64,000 bases of DNA. It comes from Tetrahymena thermophila SB210 (Eukaryota > Ciliophora > Oligohymenophorea > Hymenostomatida > Tetrahymenidae). Positions 1 through 13,220 of this stretch are shown here, piece after piece; the stretch's first letter is position 1; each line of letters starts with the position of its first letter. The notes below the pieces were generated by a model. The model saw nothing but the letters and a program-made list of their open reading frames with translations. It did no database searches and was not told the origin of the DNA. Position numbers and translations under genes: made by a program. Location of the stretch: contig NW_002476360.1 in the NCBI RefSeq assembly GCF_000189635.1, forward strand, positions 9,887 to 73,886, written 5' to 3'.

Positions 1-227
1 GGAGATAGAGGGAATATAACTTAAAGCTCTGCTGATCTCTATACTTCAGTAGACAAAAGAGAAATATCATAAGCTCCAGCAACAGCAACATAGAAGAAAA
101 GGCTTATGATAATGTTAGAATCTTACCAATAAGACACTCCTTGTTCTGAGATATAAGCATTGGAACATTTCTATGTAGAACAAGTTTAGTAAGAGTTCCA
201 ACCAAAAGATATTTTTATGTCAGTCAT
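1..227 (-). CDS. DUF5077/DUF3472 protein, array copy A (5' part only)
   Basis: The start codon and about the first 75 residues of an array gene; the rest lies beyond the window's left edge. The protein starts MTDIKISFGWNSYQTCST and runs through the N-terminal DUF5077-like beta-sandwich segment (WQDSNIIISLFFYVAVAGAY). Glutamines are written TAA/TAG, as in the other copies. The N-terminus has no signal peptide. This end and its upstream spacer are almost identical to copy D, suggesting recent duplication or conversion between the two. The biochemical function of the family is unknown. Confidence 0.85.
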
Positions 228-2059
228 TTTATTTTATTTTTATTATTATTATTCTTTTTTTAATTTATTATAATTTAAATTATAAAAGTCTGATGGGTAT
301 TTAAAATGTTATTTTTAGTGAAAAAAATTCTACTTACAAATAAAAATATATGTTTTGTTTTGATTATCTATGATTTTAACATATTATTAAATTTTGAATG
401 ATAGAACATATTTCGAGCAAATTAAGTAATGAATCAAAAAATTTATAGCTTTTTTAGTAATATTTTTTTAATGGTTTGGTATAATTAAAATTAAGTCAGT
501 GAATATTATTTATTTAGTATTAATAATTATAATATTGCAACTTGCAACTAAAAGCTATTCTTTAACACCTTTATAATGCTTATGCTTTATTATTATTTTT
601 CTAATATTTATTAAAATTAAATTAATAAGTATTTTTTAAGCACAATAAACATATTATTCACACTGATCTACATTAAATTTTTACATTCTTTCTTATTTTT
701 ATATATTTTACTTAATTAAAATATTAATCTAATATGTAAATAATGTAAAATGTAATAAAATAACAAATTTGCTATAATATCTAAATCAAATATTTTATTT
801 TTAAAATTTTTAAAAAAGTAAAAATAGATTCTATATATTGATTTTATTTAAATTTTAAATATTTTGAAAGACTTTAAGAAAAGTAAAAATATTTCCTAAA
901 AAAATCCTTTAAATAAAATAAAAATCATGATAATTAACCTTTGTTGCAAGAAAAGTTTAATAAATCTTTTAAATCTATGATTTATGCTTGAATATATTTT
1001 AACCATACTAGAATTTATTGAGTATAATTAATTACTTATTTATGTAAATTTAATTTAAAAGATTAAAAACATTAATTGTATTTTTTAAAAAGTGGTAGGA
1101 ATAATTTAGTTTAATAATGCATATTAAATAAATATTTTAAATTTATTTTAATTTATTTATTAGTTTTAATGAACATAAAACTGTAAATAATTAATGGTGG
1201 TTAAACTAACATTTAAAAAGAATAGTATGTAAGTCTTGATAAATACAAAGCAAATTTTAATGAGTTTAATTGGTAAATAAAAATGTCTTTTCAAAAAATA
1301 TAAAAAGCATTGTTTTTAGGTTTTAGATTTGATGATCTATTTTAAATTAATAATTATGTTTATGTTAAATAAATTAAAGGAAATAAGTTAATACATAAAA
1401 TAAAATTGCTTTTTTTTCTTTAATTCAGATGTAAAGATGTTTAAATTTACCTAAAAGGTGTAATTAAATTAAAAGTAATGGTATTTAAAATTAAATGTAA
1501 TTAAAGGTTTACTAGAAATCTAAATTAGAGTGGTAGAATATACTTATAGAACAAATAAAAATCTGTTTATATTTAATTATGTTCTATTTAATCATCTTCA
1601 TTAAATAATAAATAAATCCAGTATGAGCTTAAAGATGATTTCTTTTAATTTGAATAGCAAATTATTATTATTATTATTATTAACAAATTTATTAAAAAGG
1701 AAAAAAATATTTTCATAAAAAATATTTCAAAAAGAAAATTTGCCAATTGATTGATTTCACTTAAATCATTAATTTAGGATAAAATTTTTTTTTAAGCTTT
1801 TTTTTTCCTTGAAAAATCTGAGAAACCTGGATTCTAAAACTTTTATTATTTTATATTTAAAAAAAATTGATTCAAGATTAAATGTTTGGAAAAGTTTTAT
1901 ATAAATTTCTTATTTTAAAATTTTAATTTATTTTTAGGATTTTAATATAAAAATGTCTTTCAACAAAATGAACTGACTTTAAAATAGTAAATGATTTGAT
2001 ATTTTCATACAACTAAATAATGTAAAAATACAAAATAATATCAAATATATTAAATTTTA
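228..2059. other. Array spacer, type I (upstream of copy A, downstream of copy B)
   Basis: Very AT-rich non-coding DNA. The part next to copy A, to about 1.75 kb, matches the spacers upstream of copies D (very close) and B (more diverged). It includes recurring GTGGTA-containing blocks near 1093 and 1529 and a short TTA microsatellite near 1664. No long reading frame is seen on either strand. Confidence 0.7.
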
Positions 2060-3265
2060 TCATCTATTTTTTATGAAAATATCTCCATACTAAACATTAG
2101 TCTTATTAAAAAAGCCACAGTTTCTAAGGTAAAATCCTTTTAGGATATCTACACCACCATCATAATCAAACCTCTGCTATTAAGATGCTGTAACATCATA
2201 AGAAAAGGAAGCTGATAATACTTTTACTTCTATGTTTTCATCATCAATAGCTTTCTATTTATTAAAGTAGACTTTTCTTTAAATATTTCCTGTTTCTGGT
2301 TCAAAATTTTCTATAAATGAGTGTAAACCACTTAAGTATGATTATGTTTTTGGTCTTTTCCATGAAGCAATAAAAATATAATCTGAGCTTATTGTAGGAT
2401 CCTTAAAATAAGCACTAAATATTGAGTATCCGTCTGTAGAAGGTTAACCAACAAGTTTGAATTTATATGAAACACCTGCAATCCAAGGATAAACTAGATA
2501 GCTCTGTCCGCCAGTTCCTTCACCTCCGAAAGAGTTAATAACAGTGTTATTACCTTTAGCTACTAAAAGAACTGCATTGTCAGGTGTTATTTAAGATGGA
2601 TCATCAGTTTACTATGGACTCCATACAGAAAAAAGAATTTTTCTTTCAGTTTCAGAATTCACTTACATTCCAAAATATCCATAGTTAAAACCTATTGCCA
2701 TTGCAAAAGTGCCCAATGTATCCAAATTCTTAGGAACAGTAACTTCATTGTAGAATTACTGGATATTTTAACTGCGTTCTAGGTTGTATCCGAAATGACA
2801 TGAAGGGCCTCTTCTGCCGAAATATGATGAATAAGAGTCTTTAACGTAATATATAGCATTTTAGCTTTGAGAACTTGAGATAATCAATGAGTTTAATTAT
2901 GGATAATAGCCAGATATTTTATTTACCAAAGAATTAGTCCCTTGAAAATTTACTTAATAGTATGCAGGATATTTAATTTGGATGGTACCAAGAGATAAAT
3001 TCAAACTATCAGTGTTAAATTTTGCAAGGTAGCTGTAGGAGATAGCGGGAATAGTAACTTAAAGTTCTGTTGATCTCTATATTTCAGTAGACAAAAGAGA
3101 AATATCATAAGCTCCAGCAACAGCAACATAGAAGAAAAGGCTTATGATAATGTTAGAATCTTACCAATAAGAGATTCCTTGTTCTAAGATTTAAGGTTTG
3201 GAACACTACTATGCAGAACAAGTTTAGTAAGAGTTCCAACCAAAAGATACTTTTGTGTCAGTCAT
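2060..3265 (-). CDS. DUF5077/DUF3472 protein, array copy B (401 aa, intronless)
   Basis: A complete single-exon gene of 402 codons, ATG at 3263-3265 and TGA at 2060-2062. The first ~120 residues resemble DUF5077. The rest resembles DUF3472: GYFGMQVNSETERK, then SVWSP, then FGGEGTGGQSYLVYPW, then SWKRPKTQSYLSGLHSF, ending in YDGGVD...LRNCGFFNKTN. This motif order matches bacterial DUF3472 proteins and is the basis for the call. There is no signal peptide or membrane segment, so a cytosolic protein is likely. The function is unknown; carbohydrate binding is a common guess for such beta-sandwich pairs but nothing here proves it. It is tandem with copies A and C on the same strand. Confidence 0.88.
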
Positions 3266-5288
3266 TTTATCTTTATTATTCTTATTTTTTTTTTTAATTT
3301 ATAATGATTTAGAATATAAAAGTTTGATTGATATTTAAAATGGAATTCATAATTTAAACAATTCTATTTACTAATAAAAATATATGTCTTGATTATATTT
3401 TATCTAAACTTATGGTTAAATTTTGAGTGATAGATCATTATTCGAGTTAATTAAGCAATTAATCAAAAAATTTGTAACTAATTTAATAATCTTTTCTGAT
3501 AGCTTGGTATTATTAATGCTAAGCCAATGATTTTTAATTATTTTGTATTGATGGTTATAATTATGCATCTCTATTTTTGAAAGCTATTCTTTAAAATATT
3601 TATAATGCCTATGATTTACTATTATTTTTCTAATATTTTTTATAATTTAATATATAAGTTTATTTTTAGCATATTAAACATGCTATTTGCACTGAGCTAC
3701 ATTACATTTTAACTGAATTAAAACAAATTTTGACATTCTTATTTTTTATATATCTTAATTAATTAAAGTATTAAGATAAAATGTAAAATAATATAGTTTG
3801 TAATCAAATAACAAATTTGCTAAAATACCTCAATCATATATTTTATTAAAAAATAAAATTATGTTTTTAATAATAGATTTATTTAGATTTTAAACATTTT
3901 AACTGACTTTAAAAGTTAAAATATTTCCTAAAATGATCCTGCTACTAAAATTGAAATAGTGGTAATTAATTAATCTTTAATCCAAAAGAGAGGTTTTAGT
4001 AATTCCAAATTACGAATTAAGCTTGAATTGATTTTTAATCCTACTAAAATTTATCTATTTTACTTAATTATTAGTTTATGTAAGTTTAACTTTAAATGAG
4101 TAATAAATAACATTAATTGTGATTTTCTTAAAAGTAGTAGGAGTATTTTTGTTTAATAATGCAAATTAAATTTTAAATTTTAAATATTAAATTACTTTTT
4201 TTATTAGTTTTAATGAATAAAAAACAGCAAAAAATGGTTAAAATAACATATTAAATGATTAGTATGTAAATTTTGACAATGATAAAGCATATATTTATGA
4301 GTTTAATTCGTTTTTAACTATGTTTATCCTAAAATATATAAAATGTATTATTTTTAGGTTTTAAATTAGATAATCCATTTTAAATTAATTAATAATAGTT
4401 TTTATTTTAAATAAATTAAAATAAATTAGTTAATACCAAAAATAAAATTCCTTTTTTTATCTTTAATTTAGATGCAAAGACATTTGAATTTTCCGAAAAT
4501 GTGTAAACAAATTAAAACTAATGGTATTTAGCATTAAATTTAATTAAAGATTTTCAAAATTTAAATTAAAGTGGTAGAATGTATTTATGAAACAAATAAA
4601 AATCTATTTTGTTTAATTATAATCCGTTTAATAAGTATCATTAAATAATATATGAATAAGTATGAGCTTATTTATTTCTTTTATTATGAATATCAAATTT
4701 GTATTGTTATTATTTACAAATATAATAAAAAGGGAAAACATATCTTCTTAAAAAAAGATGTCAAAAGAAAATTTACCAATTAATTTTAAAAAACCCAATT
4801 TAAATTTAACTAAAAAGAATCCTTCTGCAAGAGTCATACCAGTATCTTCTTCTAATTAAAATTAAATTAAGAATTATTTATGATTTTTGATAATTTTAAA
4901 AAATATTTATATTAAAAATGAAATGTAAATAACTCACAATTTACAAAATATGAAAATTTTGTCCCAATTTAATTAAAGGAAAATAAATTTTAAATCTAAA
5001 TAATATTTTCGCTTTTTATTAATAAAATTAGTAATCACAGAATACTCTTAATTTGATAGAAAATATTAGAATTTTATCAAATCTCTTAATATTTCATTTA
5101 CTTTTAATAGAACATATTCTTTGAAATAAATGGATAAAATATTTTTTTTTCAGAATAGTTTTATGTCAATAAAGATTTTAAAAATATTCTAATTAAGAAA
5201 GCTATTAAAAAAAGTGAATTATTTTATAATTTAGAACTAATAATTAATGTAAAATTATAAAATAATATCTTTTATTATATAAATTTTA
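3266..5288. other. Array spacer, type I (upstream of copy B)
   Basis: AT-rich non-coding DNA alignable by eye with the spacers of copies A and D but clearly more diverged, so B is the older type I unit. It has the GTGGTAGAAT block at 4571 and the AGTAGTAGGAGTAT block near 4134. No gene seen. Confidence 0.65.
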
Positions 5289-6494
5289 TCATTTATTTTT
5301 TATGAAAGTATCTCCATACTTAACATTAGTCTTATTAAAAAAGCCACAGTTTCTAAGGTAATATCCGTTTAAGTTATTTACACCACCGTCATAATCCAGT
5401 CTTTGTTTTAATTTAGCTGTTTTATCATAAGTAAAGTTAGCTGATAATACTTTTACTTAATTGCCTAAGTTATCAATTGCGTTTTAGTTATTATAGTAAA
5501 CTTTTCTTGAAATATTTCCTTTTTCTGGATTAAAGTTTTCTAAAAATGAGTATAAACCACTTAAGTATGATTATGTTTTTGGTCTTTTCCATGAAGCAAT
5601 TAAAATATAATCTTAGGATTTTGTAGGATCCTTAAAATAAGCACTAAATACTGAGTACCCGTTTGTAGAAGGCTAACCAACAAGCTTGAATTAATATGAA
5701 ACATCTGCAACCCAAGGATAAACTAGATAGCTCTGTCCGCCAGAACCTTCGCCTCCAAAAGAGTTAATAACGGTGTTGTTACCTTTAGAATCTAAAAGAA
5801 CAGCATTTTCATCTAATATTTAAGATGAGTCATCAGTTGACTATGGACTCCATACAGAAAAAAGAATTCTTCTTTCAGATTCAGAGTTTACTTACATTCC
5901 AAAATATCCGTATTCAAAGCCTATTGCCATTGCATAAGTACCTACTGCATCCCAGTTCTTAGGAACATTAGCTTCATTGAAGAATTACTGGATATTTTAA
6001 TCAGATTCTAGGTTGTATCTTAAATGAACTGAAGGACCTCTTCTCCCAAAACGTGATGAAAAAGAGTCATTAACATAATAAACATCATTTTTGTTTTGAG
6101 AATTTGAGAGAATTAAAGAATTTAGTTTAGGATAATAACCAGCTTGTTTATTTAATATAGAATTAGTACCTCTAAAATTTACTTACAAGTAATCAGAGTT
6201 TTAAATTTGAATGGTACCAAGAGACAAATTCAAGCTATCAATATCAAATTTTGCAAGGTAACTGAATTAGATAGAGGGTATACTAACTTAAAGTTCTGCT
6301 GATCTCTATACTTCAGTCGACAAAAGAGTAATATTGTAAGTTCCAGCAACAGCAACATAGAAGAAAAGGCTTATGATAATATTAGTATCGTTCCAATTAG
6401 ACACTCCTTGCTCTTAAATAGAAGAATAAGAACATTTATTTGTTGAGCAAGTTTAGTAAGAGTTCCAACCAAAAGGTATTTTTATGTCAGTCAT
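5289..6494 (-). CDS. DUF5077/DUF3472 protein, array copy C (401 aa, intronless)
   Basis: A complete single-exon gene with ATG at 6492-6494 and TGA at 5289-5291, the same length as copies B, D and E. It keeps the DUF3472 signatures (GYFGMQVNSESERRILFSVW, FGGEGSGGQSYLVYPW) and the C-terminal YDGGVN..LRNCGFFNKTNVKYGD tail. Its coding sequence and upstream spacer are closer to copy E than to A, B or D. No signal peptide or membrane segment; function unknown. Confidence 0.88.
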
Positions 6495-6854
6495 TTTATC
6501 TTTTATTATTATTATTTTTATTTATTTATTATATTTTATAATATAAAGTTTGTTGGGATATTTAAAATAAAATTTTTAGTTTAAATAAATTATATTTTCT
6601 AATAAAAGTATAAATATTAAATATTCATAAACCTAATGTATTAATAAATTTAGAAGGGACTATAATTTATGAGCAAATTAAAGCAAAAAAAGAAAATATT
6701 GATGTTTTTAAATGGATTTACTAAAATAATTTTTATCTACTTAATACATTTAAAATATATATGTGTTTCATATATTAAAAGTTTTAATAATAAAAGAAAA
6801 ATGAATCTGTAACTCAATTAAAAGTAGTGGTATTATCCAACCTTGAATGAAATA

Positions 6855-6970
6855 AAGATTTCAATAATTATTCCAAAAGTATGAGTAATACTTGGATAGA
6901 TTTTCTATGTTTTAAAAAGATTTCAATAGTTATTCTAAAAGTATGAGTAATACTTGAATAGTTTTTCTAG
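6855..6970. repeat. Local tandem duplication, two ~60-bp copies
   Basis: The segment beginning AGATTTCAATAATTATTCC and containing AAAAGTATGAGTAATACTTG occurs twice in succession with few changes. The equivalent place upstream of copy E (near 13580) holds only one copy, so the duplication is specific to this unit. Confidence 0.75.
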
Positions 6971-8613
6971 TTAGACCTAATTCCTTATTTATGTAAATTC
7001 AATTTAATGGAGATAAATTTTTTATTACTATTTCTTAAAAAGTAGTAGGAATATTTTCGTTTGGTAATATATATTTGATGAAATCTTAAAGTTTATATTG
7101 TTGTTATTTATTAGTTTTAATAATGGAATGATAGAATATTAGGTTTTTATAAATGATTATCATATTTGGATTTAAGTAAATTTTTTAGTGTATTGCTTAA
7201 AATCAATAAAAATTAGTAAAAAACCGAATTTTTTTATTCATAATTTAACAAATAGTAAAATCAAATTCGATAGGATTTTTTATTTAAAGGGGGTCTTTAA
7301 GTTAAATTTCCTCTTATTTAGGCCAATACAATCATAAGAAAATATTTAAATTCCCTTAAATCTTTTTATTTATAGTTATCTTACATCCATCCCCAATTAG
7401 ATGATTCATTGATTTAAATTAAGAAATATTTATGTTAAAATAAATTTAAGGAATTTTGTTAACTAATGCAGATATTATAGTTTTTTCTTTATTTCAGATA
7501 CAAAGAACAATAAATTAACCAAAATATGTAATTAAATTGAAAATAGTGGTATCTGGCATTAATTACAATAAAAGATTTATTTAAATCTAAATCTGAGTGG
7601 TAGATAAATAGATTAATAGAACAAATAAAATCCTTTTGTATTTTATTATGTTTTAATTAGTGATTATCAAAGATAATAAATAAATCCTTATTTTCTAAGA
7701 AAAAGGTATCAAATTTGCATTCAAACAAATTTTAGGTAAAATTATTTATTGATGAAGATTTATTATAATTATAAATTCATTTTATTATATTAAACATATT
7801 ATTTATTTTTTATTTCTTACTTTACTCTCTTATTCAAAAACCAAAGAGAAATTTCTTTTCCATAAAAGCTAATAATTAAAATTAATTAATTTATTTACTT
7901 GATGATCTAATAAAGTATTGCAGTAATTAATTAGTTAACTACCACAAAATATATATTAAATAAAATTTGTACTTTTATTGAATTTAATATTTAGATTGAT
8001 ATTAATTAAAGAAGCCAAATATCTAATAGAAAAATATTAATATGTATGTTAACTGATTGTAAAATTCAAAACACCTTTAATGAATTATATTATATTCTTA
8101 TAATTAGAATAAAAACTTAGTGCTAACAATCTCTCTTTTTAAATTTAATTAAAATATAAAGAAAACATTTTCTAAAATATGTCGTATCTCAATATAATTA
8201 ATTAGTTTTGATATTAGAAATAATTAATAGTTTTTCATCTTTAATAAATAGAAAATATTTGAAATTAATTATCAGAAAACTAAAAACTTGATAAATTTTG
8301 CTGTAATCATGTAGTCATTTATCATTAAATATAATCAAAAGTTTAAACTATCAAAAATGGATTTTTAAATGTAAAATTTATCAAAAATATATATGCCTTT
8401 AAGAATATATAATTAAGAAACTGAGTAATCTTCAATCCCTATCATATTTTTTAGATAAAGGTAAAAATATTTTTTTTACTGATTATCATTATTTAACCTT
8501 TTCGGATAGTTGTTATTTTAATAATACTGATATTGATTTTTATTTAATTATGTTTAATTCTAAATATTATTTAATTCATCAACTAGTAAATAGTAATGAT
8601 TAATTTTTAATTA

Positions 8614-8695
8614 TGCGAAGTGCTATATATACCGTAAAACCCCGTTAAGGAAAACAAAGGTCTTGTGAGGTAAGAGGTAAAAGTCTTAAAATTCT
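8614..8695. other. GC-richer unique patch beside the array
   Basis: A patch with CGAAGTGC, ACCGTAAAACCCCGTTAAGG and CTTGTGAGGTAAGAGG, notably richer in G and C than the surrounding spacer. It is absent from the corresponding positions of the other units. It is not recognisable as tRNA, 5S rRNA or protein-coding sequence. It could be a small RNA gene or an insertion; low certainty. Confidence 0.3.
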
Positions 8696-8801
8696 ATCTT
8701 TTCAAAAAAAAAAAATTGACTTTAAAATAATAAATGATTTTTTAATTAATACAAGTAAATAATGTAAAAATATAAAATAATATCAAATATATTAAATTTT
8801 A

Positions 8802-10007
8802 TCATTTATTTTTTATGAAAGTATCTCCATACTTAACATTAGTCTTATTAAAAAAACCACAATTTATAAGATAATATCCGTTTAGGTTATCTACACCACC
8901 ATCATAATCTAATCTCTGCTATTTTTTTGCTGTTTCATCATAAGTAAAGTAAGCTGATAAAACTTTTACTTCGTTGTTACTGTAATCAATAGCTTTTTAG
9001 TTATTATAGTAAGCTTTTCTTGAAATATTTCCTTTTTCTGGATTAAAATTTTCTAAAAATGAGTATAAACCTCTTAAGTATGATTATGTTTTTGGTCTTT
9101 TCCATGAAGCAATTAAAATATAATCTTAAGATTTTGTAGGATCCTTAAAATAAGCACTAAATATTGAGTACCCATTTGTAGAAGGCTCACCAACAAGTTT
9201 GAATTAATATGAAACACCTGCAACCCAAGGATAAACTAGATAACTTTATCCGCCAGAACCTTCATTTCCAAAAGCGTTAATAACTGTGTTGTTACCTTTA
9301 GATACCAAAAGAACAGAATTTTCAGGTAATATTTAAGATGGATCATCAGTTGACTATGGACTCCAAACAGAAAAAAGAATTCTTCTTTCAGATTCAGAAT
9401 TCACTTACATTCCAAAGTATCCATAGTCAAAACCTATTGCCATTGCATAAGTGCCCACTGCATCCCAATACTTAGGGACATTAACTTCATTGAAGAATTA
9501 CTAGATATTTTTTTAGGATTCTAGGTTGTATCTTAAATGAACTGAAGGACCTCTTCTGCCAAAATGTGATGAAAAAGAGTCATTAACATAATAAACAGAA
9601 TTTTTGTTTTGAGAACCTGAGAGAATCAAAGAGTTTAACTTAGGATAATAGCCCGCTTTTTTATTTACTAAAGAATTGGTGCCTTTGAAATTTACTTCAT
9701 AGTAACCAGGATTTTAAATATTGATAGTTCCTAGAGATAAATTCAAACTATCAGTGTTAAATTTTGCAAAGTAACTGTAGGAGATAGAGGGAATATTAAC
9801 TTAAAGCTCTGCTGATCTCTATACTTCAGTAGACAAAAGAGAAATATCATAAGCTCCAGCAACAGCAACATAGAAGAAAAGGCTTATGATAATGTTAGAA
9901 TCTTACCAATAAGACACTCCTTGTTCTGAGATATAAGCATTGGAACATTTCTATGCAGAACAAGTTTAGTAAGAGTTCCAACCAAAAGATATTTTTATGT
10001 CAGTCAT
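8802..10007 (-). CDS. DUF5077/DUF3472 protein, array copy D (401 aa, intronless)
   Basis: A complete single-exon gene with ATG at 10005-10007 and TGA at 8802-8804. The N-terminal third is nearly identical to copy A. It retains the DUF3472 motifs GYFGMQVNSESERRILFSVW, FGNEGSGG and SYLVYPW; the second Gly of the usual FGGEG is Asn here. In the middle, TAA and TAG codons in YNLESQKNIQQFFNE must be glutamine, supporting the ciliate code. No signal peptide; function unknown. Confidence 0.88.
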
Positions 10008-12014
10008 TTTATTTTATTATTATTATTATTTTTATTTTTTTTAATTTATTATTAATTAAATTATAAAAGTTTGATGGGTATTTAAAATGTTATATTTAGT
10101 GAAAAAAATTCTACTTACAAATAAAAATATATGTTTTGTTTTGATTATCTATGATTTTAACATATTATTAAATTTTGAATGATAGAACATGTTTCGATCA
10201 AATTAATTAATGAATCAAAAAAATTTATAGCTTTTTTAGTAATATTTTTTTAATGGTTTGATGTAATTAAAATTAAGTCAGTGAATGTTATTTATTTAGT
10301 ATTATTAATAATAATATAGCATTTTGTAACTAAAAGCTATTCTTTAACACCTTTATAACGCTTATGCTTTATTATTATTATTCTAATATTTTTTATAATT
10401 AAATAAATAAGTATTTTTTAAGCACAATAAACATACTATCCACACTGATCTACATTACATTTTAACTGAATTAAAATAAATTTTTACATTCTTTCTTATT
10501 TTTATATATTTTACTTAATTAAAATATTAAGCTAATTTGTAAATAATAGAATATGCAATAAAATAACAGATTTGCTATAAAATCTAAATCAAATATTAAA
10601 AAAAATTTTTTTAAAGTAAAAATAGCTTCTATATAATTGATTTTATTTAAATTTTAAATATTTTAAAAGACTTTAAAAGTAAAAATAATCCTTTAAATAA
10701 AATAAAAATCATGATAATTAACCTTTATTGCAAGAAAAGTTTAATAATTCTTTTAAATCTATGATTTATGCTTGAATAGATTTTAACAATACTAGAACTT
10801 ATCAAGTTTAATTAATTACTTATTTATGTAAATTTAATTTAAAAGAGTAAAAACATTAATTGCAATTTTTTAAAAAGTGGTAGGAATAATTTAGTTTAAT
10901 AATGCATATTAAATAAATATTTTAAATTTATTTTAATTTATTTATTAGTTTTAATGAACATAAAACTGTAAATAATTAATGGTGGTTAAACTAACATTTA
11001 AAAAGAATAGCATTTAAGTCATGACAAATATAAAGCAAATGTTCATGAGTTTAATTGGTAAATAAAAATGTCTTTTCAAAAAATATAAAAAGCATTGCTT
11101 TTAGGTTTTAGATTAGATGATCTATTTTAAATTAATAATTATGTTTATGTTAAATAAATTTTAAAAAATTAGTTAATGCATTAAATAAAATTGCTTATTT
11201 TTCTTTAATTCCGATGTAAAGATGTTTGAATTTACCTAAAAGGTGTAATTAAATTAAAAGTAAGGGCGTTTAACATTAATTGTAATTTAAGGTTTACTAG
11301 AAATCTAAATTAGAGTGGCAGAATATACTTATAGAACAAATAAAAATCTATCTATATTTAATTATGTTCTATTTAATAATCTTCATTAAATAATAAATAA
11401 ATCCAGTATGGGCTTAAAGATGATTTCTTTTAATATGAATAACAAATATTTATCATTATTATAAAACAAATTTAATAAAAAGGGAAAAAATATTTTCATA
11501 ATAAAATATTTCAAAAAGTTAAATTTTTCCTAATTTTTATTTTTTTAAAAGTTTATTTGGGATTAAGCAATTTTTCATGCACCCTTAATTAATTTAAAAA
11601 TTCAATTTAAACTTAACTGAAAAATATATTTATCCAATTAGATATACTGGTTAATTAAAGGAAAACAAATTAGAAATATAAACAATATTTTGATGTTAAC
11701 TCTCTCTCTTAAATTAATAATCACAGAATACTCCTAATTAATTAGATTAAGAATATTAGAATTTTTTTCAAATATCTAAATATTTAATTTATTTTTAATA
11801 GAATATATTATCTTAAATCAATGGATAAAATATTTTTTTTTATGTTTGTTTTATTAAATTTCAAATAGTTTTTTAAAATCCAAAAAAGATTTAATCTATA
11901 AATATCCTAATCAAAATAAGAAAACTATTAAAGATAGTGAATTATTTTAATAATTTAGAAATAATAAGCAAGCTATGTAAATATATAAAATAACACCTAT
12001 TATAATAAATTTTA
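10008..12014. other. Array spacer, type I (upstream of copy D)
   Basis: AT-rich non-coding DNA nearly identical to the spacer upstream of copy A for about 1.5 kb, down to shared microvariation, with the GTGGTAGGAATAATTT block near 10877. No gene seen. Confidence 0.7.
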
Positions 12015-13220
12015 TCATTAATTTTTTGTGAAAGTGTCCCCTTACTAAACATTAGTCTTATTAAAAAAACCGCAATTTCTTAGGTAGTATCCCTTTGCAT
12101 TATTTACACCACCATCATAATCTAGTCTCTGTTTTTAATCAGCTGTATTATCATAAGTAAAGTAAGCTGATAATACTTTGACTTCTTAGCCTGTGTAATC
12201 AATTGCCTTTTAGTTATTATAGTATACTTTTCTTGAAATATTTCCTTTTTCTGGATTAAAATTTTCTAAAAATGAGTGTAAACCACTTAAGTATGATTAT
12301 GTTTTTGGCCTTTTCCATGAAGCAATTAAAATATAATCTTAGGATTTTGTAGGATCCTTAAAATAAGCACTAAATACTGAGTAACCGTTGGTAGAAGGCT
12401 AACCAACAAGTTTGAATTAATATGAAACACCTGCAACCCAAGGATAAACTAGATAGCTCTGTCCACCAGAACCTTCACCTCCAAAAGAGGTAATAACAGT
12501 GTTTTTACCTTTAGAATCTAAAATTACAGCATTTTCAGGTAATATTTAAGATGAATCATCAGTTGACTATGGACTCCATACAGAAAATAGAATTTTTCTT
12601 TCAGATTCAGAGTTCACTTGCATTCCAAAATATCCGTAATCAAAGCCTATTACCATCGCATAAGTACCTACTGCATCCCAGTATTTAGGAACATTAACTT
12701 CATTGAAGAATTGCTGGATATTTTGATCAGATTCTAGATTGTATGTCATATGTACTGAAGGACCTCTTCTACCATAACTCGATGAGAAAGACTCCATGAC
12801 ATAATAAAATTCATTTTCATTTTGAGAATTTGAGATAATTAAATAGTTTAATTAAGGATAATAACCAGTTTGTTTATTTAACAAAGAATTAGTACCTCTA
12901 AAATTTACTTACAAATAACCTGGGTTTTAAATTTAGATGGTACCAAGAGACAGATTCAAGCTATCAGCATCAAATCTTGCAAGGTAATTGTAGGAGATAG
13001 AGGGTATACTAACTTAAAGTTCTGCTGATCTCTCCACCACAGTAGACAAAAGAGAAATATCATATGCTCCAGCAACAGCAACATAGAAGAAAAGGCTTAT
13101 GATAATATTAGAATCATTCCAATAAGACACTCCTTGTTCAGAGATATAAGCATTGGAACACTTCTATGTAGAACAAGTTTAGTAAGAGTTCCAACCAAAA
13201 GGTATTTTTATATCAGTCAT
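12015..13220 (-). CDS. DUF5077/DUF3472 protein, array copy E (401 aa, intronless)
   Basis: A complete single-exon gene with ATG at 13218-13220 and TGA at 12015-12017, the last copy of the array in this window. The translation reads MTDIKIPFGWNSYQTCST, then a DUF5077-like segment, then DUF3472 (GFDYGYFGMQVNSESERK, ILFSVWSP, FGGEGSGGQSYLVYPW, SWKRPKTQSYLSGLHSFLEN), ending LRNCGFFNKTNVQQGD. It pairs with copy C as the type II subfamily. No signal peptide or transmembrane segment; molecular role unknown. Confidence 0.9.

Larger units (their letters stand above)
6495..8801. other. Array spacer, type II (upstream of copy C)
   Basis: AT-rich non-coding DNA matching the spacer upstream of copy E over about 2 kb, to about 8.56 kb. 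Shared landmarks include a GAGTGGTAGATA block near 7595 and a TTAACCTTTTCGGATAGTTG stretch near 8495. An imperfect direct duplication lies at 6855-6970. From about 8.61 kb the sequence is unlike the other spacers and less AT-rich (separate entry). Confidence 0.65.

Noticed and set aside
12567-12797. Separate 76-aa minus-strand ORF
   Set aside because: It is an internal slice of DUF3472 copy E, bounded only because a standard-code reading stops at TAA/TAG.
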